NCBI RefSeq assembly: GCF_000422725.1
Contig: NZ_KE383911.1
Span: 1-64,000 of the forward strand
Reading direction: 5' to 3'
DNA length: 64,000 nt
From: Flavobacterium subsaxonicum WB 4.1-42 = DSM 21790
GTDB taxonomy: Bacteria > Bacteroidota > Bacteroidia > Flavobacteriales > Flavobacteriaceae
The notes under the pieces were generated by a model, which saw only the letters and a program-made list of their open reading frames with translations, was not told where the DNA came from and made no database searches. Position numbers and translations under genes: made by a program. Shown here one piece after another: positions 53,131-60,689 of the stretch (its first letter is position 1; each line of letters opens with the position of its first letter).

Positions 53131-53565
53131 TTAATTTAAAAATGCCTTCGAGTTAACATTATATCCAAGTATTTTAATATCATCATCTACTTTTGATAAT
53201 ATAATTTTTTCTTCGGCACTAAACTTATCGTATTCAACAGTATACACTAAGACATAATTAGTTGCCGGATTGGTACCTACAGTACTTGTAGTTTGCCAGT
53301 TTGCCAATTTACGCGACTTATAGTTACCCAGTTTTTCGTTTAGCATTGTAAACATTTTTTGAAGATCTTCTCTTGTAGTAACCTCAAAAAATTTATCGCC
53401 AAAAAGCATTTCAGCTTTTTTAAAATCCTGTTTAGCAATATCTGTATAAAGAACTTCAGCCACTTTCTCGGCTTCACCTTTTTTAGACTCTTCATTAACA
53501 TTAGTACCGTTAAACTGGCAGCTTACAAAAAGTACAACTGTAAAAAAGTAAAATATTTTTTTCAT
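53131..53565 (-). CDS. Small lipoprotein, DUF4019/DUF3887-like
   Basis: A 144-residue lipoprotein (cysteine 16 in LFVSCQFNG) with one alpha/beta domain (AEVLYTDIAKQDFKKAEMLFGDKFFEVT) of the NTF2-like kind suggested for DUF4019/DUF3887. It reads in the same direction as mnmD and the DUF4920 pair. Role unknown. Confidence 0.6.
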   Translation of the reverse strand: MKKIFYFFTVVLFVSCQFNGTNVNEESKKGEAEKVAEVLYTDIAKQDFKKAEMLFGDKFFEVTTREDLQKMFTMLNEKLGNYKSRKLANWQTTSTVGTNPATNYVLVYTVEYDKFSAEEKIILSKVDDDIKILGYNVNSKAFLN

Positions 53566-53598
53566 TTATGATGTTTATGAAGTGATTACAACCTAATG

Positions 53599-54066
53599 CT
53601 ATTTTATATACAATTTTTTAATGCGCGGTATCGGGCCGTCGCATTTGCCTTCATGGCATTTTACGCAGGCAGTAACGGCGTCGTTAAAATGCTGCTTGGC
53701 ATTGGTTGGATCGTTATAAATAAGTTCCTGAGCTTTTATAAATTTTGCCGCCTGAAGCTTAAAAAATGCATCGTTCTCTGATTCATCCGTCATGGCGCTC
53801 GAATGTATCTTTAAAATATGCTGCGGGAACGTGCCAATGGAATCGTCCTTGGTAATACGCTCTTTTAAGCGCAAATTATCTACGTACATTTGCTCCATAA
53901 GCGCTGCCATTTCGCTCATTTTGTACATCTGGAACTCCTTTGTAAGAGGCTTGGCACAAGATGCCGAATCCTTTTTTATACCAGCTTCAGGTTCAGCCTC
54001 AACTTTTTTGTTGCAGGCCGTTAGCAAGAGCATCGCCGCACAGGCAATTGTAAAAAGTCTAATCAT
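53599..54066 (-). CDS. Lipoprotein with C-terminal CxxCH motif
   Basis: A 155-residue lipoprotein (cysteine 18 in LLTACNKK). Helical body, then a CVKCH motif at 134-138 in TACVKCHEGKCDGPI, which resembles cytochrome c'-like proteins where haem binds near the C-terminus. The start overlaps the DUF4920 stop by one base (TAATG on the minus strand), so the two are coupled. Confidence 0.7.
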   Translation of the reverse strand: MIRLFTIACAAMLLLTACNKKVEAEPEAGIKKDSASCAKPLTKEFQMYKMSEMAALMEQMYVDNLRLKERITKDDSIGTFPQHILKIHSSAMTDESENDAFFKLQAAKFIKAQELIYNDPTNAKQHFNDAVTACVKCHEGKCDGPIPRIKKLYIK

Positions 54067-54713
54067 TATTTGCTAATAAGTACACCATCGGCTAAAAAGC
54101 CATATGTAATTTCGGGCTCGGTAATTTTGCTAATTTCAGCTTCGGTTTTGCCGCCATCTTTAGCGTAGTGCCTTAACTGGGCAACGCTAACCTCGCTAAC
54201 AAAAGCCTTACCGCTAACCACGGCATCCTGGCCGGTTGCATTAAGCGGCACAAAAAAGGCATAGTCTTTAAACTTTACAAACGATTCTTTTTCGCCTGGT
54301 AGTTGCAACGCCATCCAGCAGCCTTTCTTTTTGCAAACGTCTTTAATTTTTGTCTTAAACTTTATGTTTACAGTATCGCCCGCTTTAAGCGAGTTATACT
54401 TTTTAAGCATAGCCTCTTTACTAAGGGCGTTGTCTGCCAATATTTTATCGCCAAAAGAAGCATAATCAACCTTAACCTCCTTAGCAGCTTTAACCTCTAC
54501 AACAGGTTCAGGTTTGGCTGTGGTCTCAGTTTCCGTCACAGCAACGTTCTCGGCAGGAGTTTGTTCTTCTGCAGCAGCCACAGTATCAGTGTCTACGCTA
54601 ACGGTATCCGTCTGGCCTTCTATAACGGTATCTTCAGTTTTAACTGTAGTCTCTTTTTTCTGGCAGGCAGCAAGGCTTAGCAATGCGGCGGCTATTATAA
54701 ACGATTTTTTCAT
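54066..54713 (-). CDS. DUF4920 lipoprotein
   Basis: A 215-residue lipoprotein (cysteine 17 in LAACQKKE). An acidic, threonine-rich linker (about 22-75) is followed by a DUF4920 domain with KDVCKKKGCWMAL and the GKAFVSEVSVAQLRHYA segment. It is translationally coupled to the CxxCH lipoprotein. The conserved Cys pair suggests metal or redox work in the envelope, as inference. Confidence 0.82.
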   Translation of the reverse strand: MKKSFIIAAALLSLAACQKKETTVKTEDTVIEGQTDTVSVDTDTVAAAEEQTPAENVAVTETETTAKPEPVVEVKAAKEVKVDYASFGDKILADNALSKEAMLKKYNSLKAGDTVNIKFKTKIKDVCKKKGCWMALQLPGEKESFVKFKDYAFFVPLNATGQDAVVSGKAFVSEVSVAQLRHYAKDGGKTEAEISKITEPEITYGFLADGVLISK

Positions 54714-54866
54714 TTTGTAACGAAAATTAAATTTAATGTGACAAATTTATGCAGAATCTTTAAATACAACAAAGCAAGTTTGGTTTTTATACCACTTTAT
54801 TTCAGTAAATTACTTTTTTAATTTCCAGATTTTGAACATAAAAAGCCCAATAACATGATTTTTTAT

Positions 54867-54874
54867 TAAATTTG
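54867..54874 (+). promoter_or_regulatory. -7 box for ilvE
   Basis: TAAATTTG matches TAnnTTTG, 36 nt before the ATG at 54911. Confidence 0.55.
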
Positions 54875-54910
54875 CAATAACACGACTAACTTTTAATACC
54901 CAAATAATTA

Positions 54911-55978
54911 ATGAGCCACAATCCAACTGATACCTTTGAGATAAAAAAAGCCGCAACATCTAAAATTGATTCTGTAGATTTTGAAAACCTGCCTTTTGGA
55001 AGCATTTTTACAGACCACATGATGTATTGCGACTACAAAGATGGGCAATGGGGTACACCGGTTATTGAGCCGTATGCTCCAATACCTATGGATCCGTCGT
55101 CGAGAGTGTTTCATTACGGCCAGGCCATTTTTGAAGGCATGAAAGCCTATAAAGACGAGCAGGACGAAATTTGGCTTTTTAGGCCCGACCAAAATTTTAT
55201 CCGCTTTAATAAGTCGGCTACAAGGCTGGCAATGCCAGAGGTTCCGGAACCTGTTTTTATGGAAGGCCTTAAACAGTTAATTAACATTGATAAAGATTGG
55301 GTTAAAAAAGGTAAGGGCAACTCGTTATACCTTCGCCCATTTATGATAGCTACCGGACATGGCGTTATTGCATCGCCATCTGCACAATACCGTTTTATGA
55401 TTATTATGTCGCCTGCAAAATCGTACTACCAGGGCGAAGTTAAAGTGCTTATTGCAGAGCATTACAGCCGCGCTGCAAACGGTGGTATTGGTGCTGCTAA
55501 AGCTGCCGGTAACTATTCGGCTCAGTTTTATCCTACCCGCCTGGCTAACGAGCAGGGCTACCAGCAGGTTATATGGACCGATGATGCTACCCATACAAAG
55601 CTGGAGGAAGCAGGTACTATGAACGTTTTCTTTAAAATTAACGATACCCTTTACACCGCTCCAACAAGCGAGAGGATACTGGATGGCGTTACCCGTAAAA
55701 GTATTTTAGAACTTGCCAAGCGCGATAATATTAAACTGGAAGTACGATCTGTACTGGTTGCCGAATTACTTGAAGCTGCCAAAGATGGCTCTCTTAAAGA
55801 AATTTTTGGCGCAGGTACTGCCGCAGTAATTAACCCTATTATTGGTTTTGCCTACCAGGATAATTATTACGAACTGCCTAAACAGGAGAACCCTATTGCC
55901 TTAGAAATTAAAGATAAGCTTACTAACATACAGCATAAACTTGCCGAAGACACCTTTGGGTGGACGGTAAAGATATAA
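54911..55978 (+). CDS. ilvE: Branched-chain amino acid aminotransferase
   Basis: A 355-residue PLP enzyme for the last step of leucine, isoleucine and valine synthesis. The PLP lysine is K197 in IGAAKAAGNYSAQF. Other fold-IV features are HYGQAIFEGMKAY, LYLRPFM and EAGTMNVFF. Full length, with no neighbouring ilv genes. Confidence 0.95.
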   Translation: MSHNPTDTFEIKKAATSKIDSVDFENLPFGSIFTDHMMYCDYKDGQWGTPVIEPYAPIPMDPSSRVFHYGQAIFEGMKAYKDEQDEIWLFRPDQNFIRFNKSATRLAMPEVPEPVFMEGLKQLINIDKDWVKKGKGNSLYLRPFMIATGHGVIASPSAQYRFMIIMSPAKSYYQGEVKVLIAEHYSRAANGGIGAAKAAGNYSAQFYPTRLANEQGYQQVIWTDDATHTKLEEAGTMNVFFKINDTLYTAPTSERILDGVTRKSILELAKRDNIKLEVRSVLVAELLEAAKDGSLKEIFGAGTAAVINPIIGFAYQDNYYELPKQENPIALEIKDKLTNIQHKLAEDTFGWTVKI

Positions 55979-55988
55979 TATAGTTTAT

Positions 55989-56113
55989 AGTCGCAGTCGC
56001 AGTTTACAGACAGCTACTATTAATATAAAGTCCTGGTTTTAGTTTTCAGTTTATACTGATTACCAAAACCGGGACTTTGCTTATACACAAAACTGAAAAC
56101 TGCGACTGCGACT
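55989..56113. repeat. Nested inverted repeat between ilvE and the MazG-like gene
   Basis: Outer arms of 17 bp, AGTCGCAGTCGCAGTTT (55989-56005) and its exact complement (56097-56113), enclose inner arms AAAGTCCTGGTTTT (56027-56040) and AAAACCGGGACTTT (56065-56078), which pair with one G-U. It can terminate both converging genes. Confidence 0.85.
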
Positions 56114-56118
56114 GAAAA

Positions 56119-56502
56119 CTATTTAAGTATCTCTGTAAAATCGGGTTTAAAATAGTTAGGGCCTTTCATCACCTTGCCGTCTTCGCGGTACACCGGCAGG
56201 CCGTTGGCGCCCAGCTTGCTCATGTTGCTGCGTTGTATCTCGCTAAAAACTTCTTCTATTTTATATTGCAGGCCGTGTTCTATAATAGTTCCGCACAGTA
56301 TATAAAGCATGTCTCCAAGGGCATCGGCAATTTCAACCAGGTCGTTATTTTGCACAGCCTCAAGATACTCCTCATTTTCTTCCTTCATAAGGTTATAGCG
56401 CAGCAGATTTACGGCTTCGCCCAGGTTTGCTTTAGGTATCTCGCTTATCCCAAGCCCAAAAGAACTATGAAATTCTTTAACGGCATCCAGTTGGTTTTTC
56501 AT
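56119..56502 (-). CDS. MazG-like nucleotide pyrophosphohydrolase
   Basis: A 127-residue all-helical enzyme of the MazG/phosphoribosyl-ATP pyrophosphatase superfamily, likely hydrolysing nucleoside triphosphates. The metal-binding EExxE and ExxD motifs are visible (LMKEENEEYLEA and DLVEIADALGDMLYIL). ATG 56502 (MKNQLDAVKEF) is preferred to the frame opening at 56550. A -7 box (complement TATTTTTG, 56534-56541) lies upstream. Confidence 0.85.
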   Translation of the reverse strand: MKNQLDAVKEFHSSFGLGISEIPKANLGEAVNLLRYNLMKEENEEYLEAVQNNDLVEIADALGDMLYILCGTIIEHGLQYKIEEVFSEIQRSNMSKLGANGLPVYREDGKVMKGPNYFKPDFTEILK

Positions 56503-56533
56503 GTTTTTTATAAATTTATGGGTTAAAAATAAC

Positions 56534-56563
56534 CAAAAATACGCCTGCAATATTGTAGCTTTG
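56534..56563. promoter_or_regulatory. Divergent -7 boxes, MazG-like gene and small membrane protein
   Basis: TATTTTTG on the minus strand (complement of 56534-56541) and TAGCTTTG on the plus strand (56556-56563) both match TAnnTTTG. Confidence 0.6.
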
Positions 56564-56579
56564 CAAAAAAGATTTCAAC

Positions 56580-56774
56580 ATGTTTACCTCGGGTCAATTA
56601 TATTTTGCAGGCAGTTTTATTGTAGTATTTGTAATAGCCATGATATATGTTTATCGTAAAGACCTTGCACTGCACAAAAAATATTACAAGGGCAGTTATT
56701 GGATTTTAATTGCTTTTTTAAGTTTTATAGCAGCACTGTTTGTGGTTAAGTTTTTAACCAAAGACCCTTCTTAA
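56580..56774 (+). CDS. Small membrane protein, 64 residues
   Basis: A 64-residue protein with two helices (QLYFAGSFIVVFVIAMIYVY and GSYWILIAFLSFIAALFVVKFL) separated by a basic loop. Its promoter is divergent from the MazG-like gene and a terminator follows. Conserved-looking but without known role. Confidence 0.65.
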   Translation: MFTSGQLYFAGSFIVVFVIAMIYVYRKDLALHKKYYKGSYWILIAFLSFIAALFVVKFLTKDPS

Positions 56775-56799
56775 AATTTTCTTAAAACTATTATAGTAA

Positions 56800-56829
56800 A
56801 AAATCCCCATTGATGGGGATTTTTTTTTA
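56800..56829 (+). terminator. Terminator after the small membrane protein
   Basis: AAAATCCCCA pairs with TGGGGATTTT and a long T run follows. Confidence 0.95.
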
Positions 56830-56877
56830 ATTTAAGTTGCTCAAATTTGCAATGTTAACCAATAACAATCAATAATT

Positions 56878-57432
56878 ATGGAACATGAAGTTTACACAGG
56901 CACAGGCACTTATAATAAAAGCACCCTTGCCGCAACCTACAATGTTTATTTACCGCTTCTTACAGAAGGTACCTATCTATTTTACACTTCAAAAATTTAT
57001 AATTTTTCTTGCGCAGAGTATCCCAACACCATCCTTATTTTTATGAAGGTTAAAAACGGACCTAATGTAGACCTTAGTGGTATGACAAGCCAGCCGGGTA
57101 TACCTGTAAACTTTAGCCTTAGCAACATAGACATAGTTAATGTTGACTCTAGATGTGTACCTCTTGATACGTTAGAGGATATTAATGTAATTATAATGCA
57201 CGATACCCAGTATGACATTCCTTATGCCAAAAGCAAAGCATTTTGTGTAGCGCCAACACCTATAAATTTTAGTGCTGCAACCACTGTAAATGCCAATGTA
57301 AACAAAGGTAGTGCAACACAGGCTGCTACGCTCGAAGCTCCTATTACAACGGCAACCGCTGCTGCTGCAACTATATTATACCAGCCTAAAAAATATAAAC
57401 TGGGCCAGTTAAAACCCATGGTTACAGCCTGA
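56878..57432 (+). CDS. Uncharacterised protein
   Basis: A 184-residue protein that I do not recognise. No signal peptide. The first 125 residues look beta-rich (TYNVYLPLLTEGTYLFYTSKIYNF, NTILIFMKVKNG) and the tail is alanine/threonine-rich (ATTVNANVNKGSATQAATLEAP) and may be unstructured. It lies 68 nt before the histidine kinase gene, in the same direction. Confidence 0.5.
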   Translation: MEHEVYTGTGTYNKSTLAATYNVYLPLLTEGTYLFYTSKIYNFSCAEYPNTILIFMKVKNGPNVDLSGMTSQPGIPVNFSLSNIDIVNVDSRCVPLDTLEDINVIIMHDTQYDIPYAKSKAFCVAPTPINFSAATTVNANVNKGSATQAATLEAPITTATAAAATILYQPKKYKLGQLKPMVTA

Positions 57433-57499
57433 ATGGTAAATCCATACATAGCCACAAGCTATAAATTTATTAGCCTTATAAAGAATTTTATATAAAATA

Positions 57500-59266
57500 A
57501 TGCCGCGTTATTTAAAACTTATTGTATGCATAGTATTTTTTACTAATAATGCATTTTCTCAATATTCTGACAATTTAATACGTCTTCGCAAAGAGATAAA
57601 AGCGGGTAAAAATAGCGCGTGCGATATTTTAAAGAAAATAGATACAAAATCATTATCGACAGCAGATAATGCCTTGTATCTATACTTAAGAGCCAAATGC
57701 GATGATCTGACTAACATACAGGACAGCGCTTTTGATTATTTTATACGTTCTAAAAAAGCCTATCTGGCTATAGATAGTATAGACAGGGCTATGGAAATGA
57801 ACCTTGAAATAAGTTATTTACTGTCTGCTCAGCAAAATAATTCTATAGATTGTTTTAAATACGCAAACGAGTCGCTTAGGTATGCCGATAAGTCTAATAA
57901 TCTTATTTTAAAGGCAAAAACATATACTCATTTAGGAATGCTGTACCTTGATGAAGAAAAATACAACCAAAGCCTTGATTATTATAAAAAGGCACAACTA
58001 CTTGTAAAAAAAATTGGTAAGCCGGCAATGGAATCTGCCATAAATAATAATCTGGCTGTGCTTTTTAACGAGGCCCTTAAAATGCCAGATTCTGCATTGT
58101 ATTACTTAGATAAAGATTTAAGTTATATAAAGATAAAAGGCCAGCCCCAGGATTATTATTACAATTACACCAACCGCGCATCGGCTTACACACACAAGGG
58201 GCATTATAAAGAAGCTATAAAACTATTGTTACAGGCAGATTCTTTAAACTTTAATTCGCAGGTAACTAAGCCCTTTATATACGGAACTTTAGCTCTAAAT
58301 TATGGCGAAATAAACGATTATAATAATGCGTACAAGTATGCTTTATTAAATAAGCAATTTTCTGACAGCTTAAATATTACCAATCAAAACATCTCTATAA
58401 ACGAGATACAAACCAAATACCAAACCGCCGAGAAAGAACTTGAAAACACGGTTTTAAAAAACGATAATAAAATTCAGAAAATAGTAATGTATGCCTTTAT
58501 AGCGCTTTTTATTGTGGCATTAATTATTGCCTTTCTTATTGTTAAAAATTCGCGTAAGCGCGAAAAAATAGCTGCGCAGGAGAAACTTATAGAACAGCAA
58601 AAACTGGATAAGGTTTTAAAAGATTACGAGCTTAATAGTATAGATATGATGCTGGAAGGCCAGGAAAAAGAACGCCAACGCCTTGCTAACGACCTGCATG
58701 ATAACCTTGGCAGTATGCTGGCAACGCTCAAACTTAATTTCGAAAACCTGAAACTTAGAAAAAACGACCTTAAGGAACACGAGAACAAGCTTTACGACCG
58801 TACCGATGAGCTTATACAGGAGGCGTACCAAAAAGTCCGCAGGCTGGCACATGCTAAAAATGCCGGGGTTTTTGCCAGTCAGGGCCTTATACCCGCCATT
58901 GTTAAGCTGGCCGAGAAAATATCGATACCCGGAAAGCTTAAAATAGAAGTAATACCTTTTGGATTTACAGACAGGCTGGATAATACCCAGGAAATTGCTA
59001 TCTTTAGGATAATTCAGGAGCTGGCTACCAACATTATAAAGCATTCCCAAGCTACAGAAGCCACGATACACCTAACGCACCACGACGATAATATTAATAT
59101 TATTATTGAAGATAATGGTGTAGGCTTTAAACCCGAGGCAATAATTGATGCCGATGGTATGGGGCTTACATCCATCAAAAAGAAAACCAAACAATTGGGT
59201 GGCACTTTTACTATTGATGCTACTCCAAGCCGCGGAACAACCATTTTAATAGATTTACCGGTATGA
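57500..59266 (+). CDS. TPR sensor histidine kinase, NarL/DegS-type
   Basis: A 588-residue membrane kinase. A signal peptide is followed by TPR-like periplasmic repeats (about 60-290: YTHLGMLYLDEEKYNQSLDYYKKA), one membrane helix at 328-349, a coiled-coil, then a HisKA_3 domain with the phosphoacceptor H400 in NDLHDNLG, and an HATPase_c domain (ELATNIIKHSQA, DNGVGF, GMGLTSI). The start overlaps the next gene's ATGA, so kinase and regulator are made together. The signal is unknown. Confidence 0.92.
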   Translation: MPRYLKLIVCIVFFTNNAFSQYSDNLIRLRKEIKAGKNSACDILKKIDTKSLSTADNALYLYLRAKCDDLTNIQDSAFDYFIRSKKAYLAIDSIDRAMEMNLEISYLLSAQQNNSIDCFKYANESLRYADKSNNLILKAKTYTHLGMLYLDEEKYNQSLDYYKKAQLLVKKIGKPAMESAINNNLAVLFNEALKMPDSALYYLDKDLSYIKIKGQPQDYYYNYTNRASAYTHKGHYKEAIKLLLQADSLNFNSQVTKPFIYGTLALNYGEINDYNNAYKYALLNKQFSDSLNITNQNISINEIQTKYQTAEKELENTVLKNDNKIQKIVMYAFIALFIVALIIAFLIVKNSRKREKIAAQEKLIEQQKLDKVLKDYELNSIDMMLEGQEKERQRLANDLHDNLGSMLATLKLNFENLKLRKNDLKEHENKLYDRTDELIQEAYQKVRRLAHAKNAGVFASQGLIPAIVKLAEKISIPGKLKIEVIPFGFTDRLDNTQEIAIFRIIQELATNIIKHSQATEATIHLTHHDDNINIIIEDNGVGFKPEAIIDADGMGLTSIKKKTKQLGGTFTIDATPSRGTTILIDLPV

Positions 59267-59877
59267 TAAAAGTTGTAATTGCAGAAGACCATCAATCGCT
59301 TATAGATGGTATTAAAATATTTCTGGAATATGAGAGTGATATTACCGTTGTAGGCGAGGCTAACGATGGCGAAAGGCTGCTTGAAATTGTGCGCGCCAAA
59401 CAGCCCGATGTGGTACTTACCGATATCCGTATGCCTAAAATGGATGGCATTACCGCTACACGGTTGCTCAAAAAAGAATTTCCCTACTGCAAGGTACTTG
59501 CCTTTAGTATGTTCGAACAGGATGAGGCTGCGGTGCAGATGATGGAAGCCGGAGCATCGGGCTACATAATGAAGAATTCATCGCTTAAAACCGTTGTAGA
59601 AGCCATAAGGGGTGTAATGAATGGCAAGAAGTATTTTGATGATTCGCTTAAAAAGAAAGAGCATAACAATAACGAAAGCGATGTGCCCCTAAGCAGGCGC
59701 GAGCAGGAAATTGTAAAGCTTGTGGGCGAAGGTAAAACATCTCAGGAAATTGCCGACCATCTTTTTATTGGCAAAACCACAGTAGACACGCACAGGAAAA
59801 ACATACTCAAAAAGCTTAACCTGCAAGGCAAGAGCGAGTTGCTGCGCTACAGCATGGAAAAGAAATACGACTTTTAA
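59263..59877 (+). CDS. LuxR-type response regulator
   Basis: A 204-residue regulator. The receiver domain has D9, the phosphorylated D54 (VVLTDIRMPKMDG) and the switch threonine/serine region; the C-terminal LuxR helix-turn-helix is about 140-200 (LSRREQEIVKLVGEGKTSQEIADHLFIGKTTVDTHRKNILKKL). It overlaps the kinase stop by 4 nt. The target genes are not visible. Confidence 0.94.
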   Translation: MIKVVIAEDHQSLIDGIKIFLEYESDITVVGEANDGERLLEIVRAKQPDVVLTDIRMPKMDGITATRLLKKEFPYCKVLAFSMFEQDEAAVQMMEAGASGYIMKNSSLKTVVEAIRGVMNGKKYFDDSLKKKEHNNNESDVPLSRREQEIVKLVGEGKTSQEIADHLFIGKTTVDTHRKNILKKLNLQGKSELLRYSMEKKYDF

Positions 59878-59930
59878 TTATCTTAGGTTTAGATATTTAT
59901 ATTATGTTAGTTAGTTTTTAAATTGAAAAA

Positions 59931-59962
59931 AATGCCCGGTAGCCTCCCGCCGGGTATTTTTG
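59931..59962 (+). terminator. Terminator of the two-component operon
   Basis: AATGCCCGG pairs with CCGGGTATT, followed by TTTTGTTTTT. Confidence 0.85.
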
Positions 59963-59998
59963 TTTTTAACAGATTTTTCTTATTGGCACACTCTTTGT

Positions 59999-60039
59999 AT
60001 TTGTGAGCATATTATCACAAATTATTTTAATTACCTTTG
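59999..60039 (+). promoter_or_regulatory. lpoB promoter with 24-bp palindrome
   Basis: ATTTGTGA (59999-60006) and TCACAAAT (60015-60022) are perfect arms around an 8-nt spacer. The -7 box TACCTTTG (60032-60039) follows by 9 nt, so a bound protein would cover the -33 position. The ATG is at 60067. Confidence 0.55.
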
Positions 60040-60066
60040 AATCATTAATCAAATAACCATAAAACA

Positions 60067-60654
60067 ATGAGAACAAATACCTTAAAATTTGTTTTGGCTA
60101 TAGCTCTTGGATTTACCCTTGTAAACTGCGCCACAAAAGTAGAACGCGTTAGCGAAAACACGGTAACCGACCTTAGCGGACGCTGGAACGAGACCGACTC
60201 AAGGCTTACTGCCGAAGAAATTACTGCCGAACTTATGGACCACGCCTGGTACAGCACCTATGCTTCAGAAAATGGCGGTAAAAAACCGGTTATAATTGTT
60301 GGGCTTATTACCAATAAATCGCACGAGCAAATTGCCACCGAAACGTTTTCTAAAGATATAGAGAAAGCTATCATCAATTCAGGAAGGATGAAACTGGTTC
60401 AGGCGGGTAACATGCGCGAGGAGATAAGGGCAGAAAGGGCCGATCAGCAAAACAACGCATCGCAATCTACCATGAAAAAATTCGGTTTAGAAAACGGTGC
60501 CGATTTTATGCTTCAGGGTACCATTAACTCTATTGTTGATTCTAACAAAAAAGAAAAAAGCGTTTACTACCAGATAGACCTTGAGCTTACGCACATACAA
60601 ACCAATGATAAAGTTTGGATAGGCGACAAAAAGATCAAAAAACTTATAAAGTAA
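60067..60654 (+). CDS. lpoB: LpoB-like penicillin-binding-protein activator lipoprotein
   Basis: A 195-residue lipoprotein (cysteine 21 in LVNCATKV). The LpoB domain fits: DLSGRWNETDSRLTAEEI, KKPVIIVGLITNKSHEQIAT, FSKDIEKAIINSGRMKLV and NGADFMLQGTINSI. In E. coli LpoB spans the periplasm to activate PBP1b. It heads an operon with a COG3014-type gene, an arrangement known from other bacteria. Confidence 0.88.
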   Translation: MRTNTLKFVLAIALGFTLVNCATKVERVSENTVTDLSGRWNETDSRLTAEEITAELMDHAWYSTYASENGGKKPVIIVGLITNKSHEQIATETFSKDIEKAIINSGRMKLVQAGNMREEIRAERADQQNNASQSTMKKFGLENGADFMLQGTINSIVDSNKKEKSVYYQIDLELTHIQTNDKVWIGDKKIKKLIK

Positions 60655-60689
60655 TTTACACGTAGCAAACCTTCCTTTTTTACATCGCC

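Noticed and set aside
59999-60022. Classical CRP site
   Set aside because: The spacing is 8 central bases rather than 6, so it does not fit the CRP consensus.
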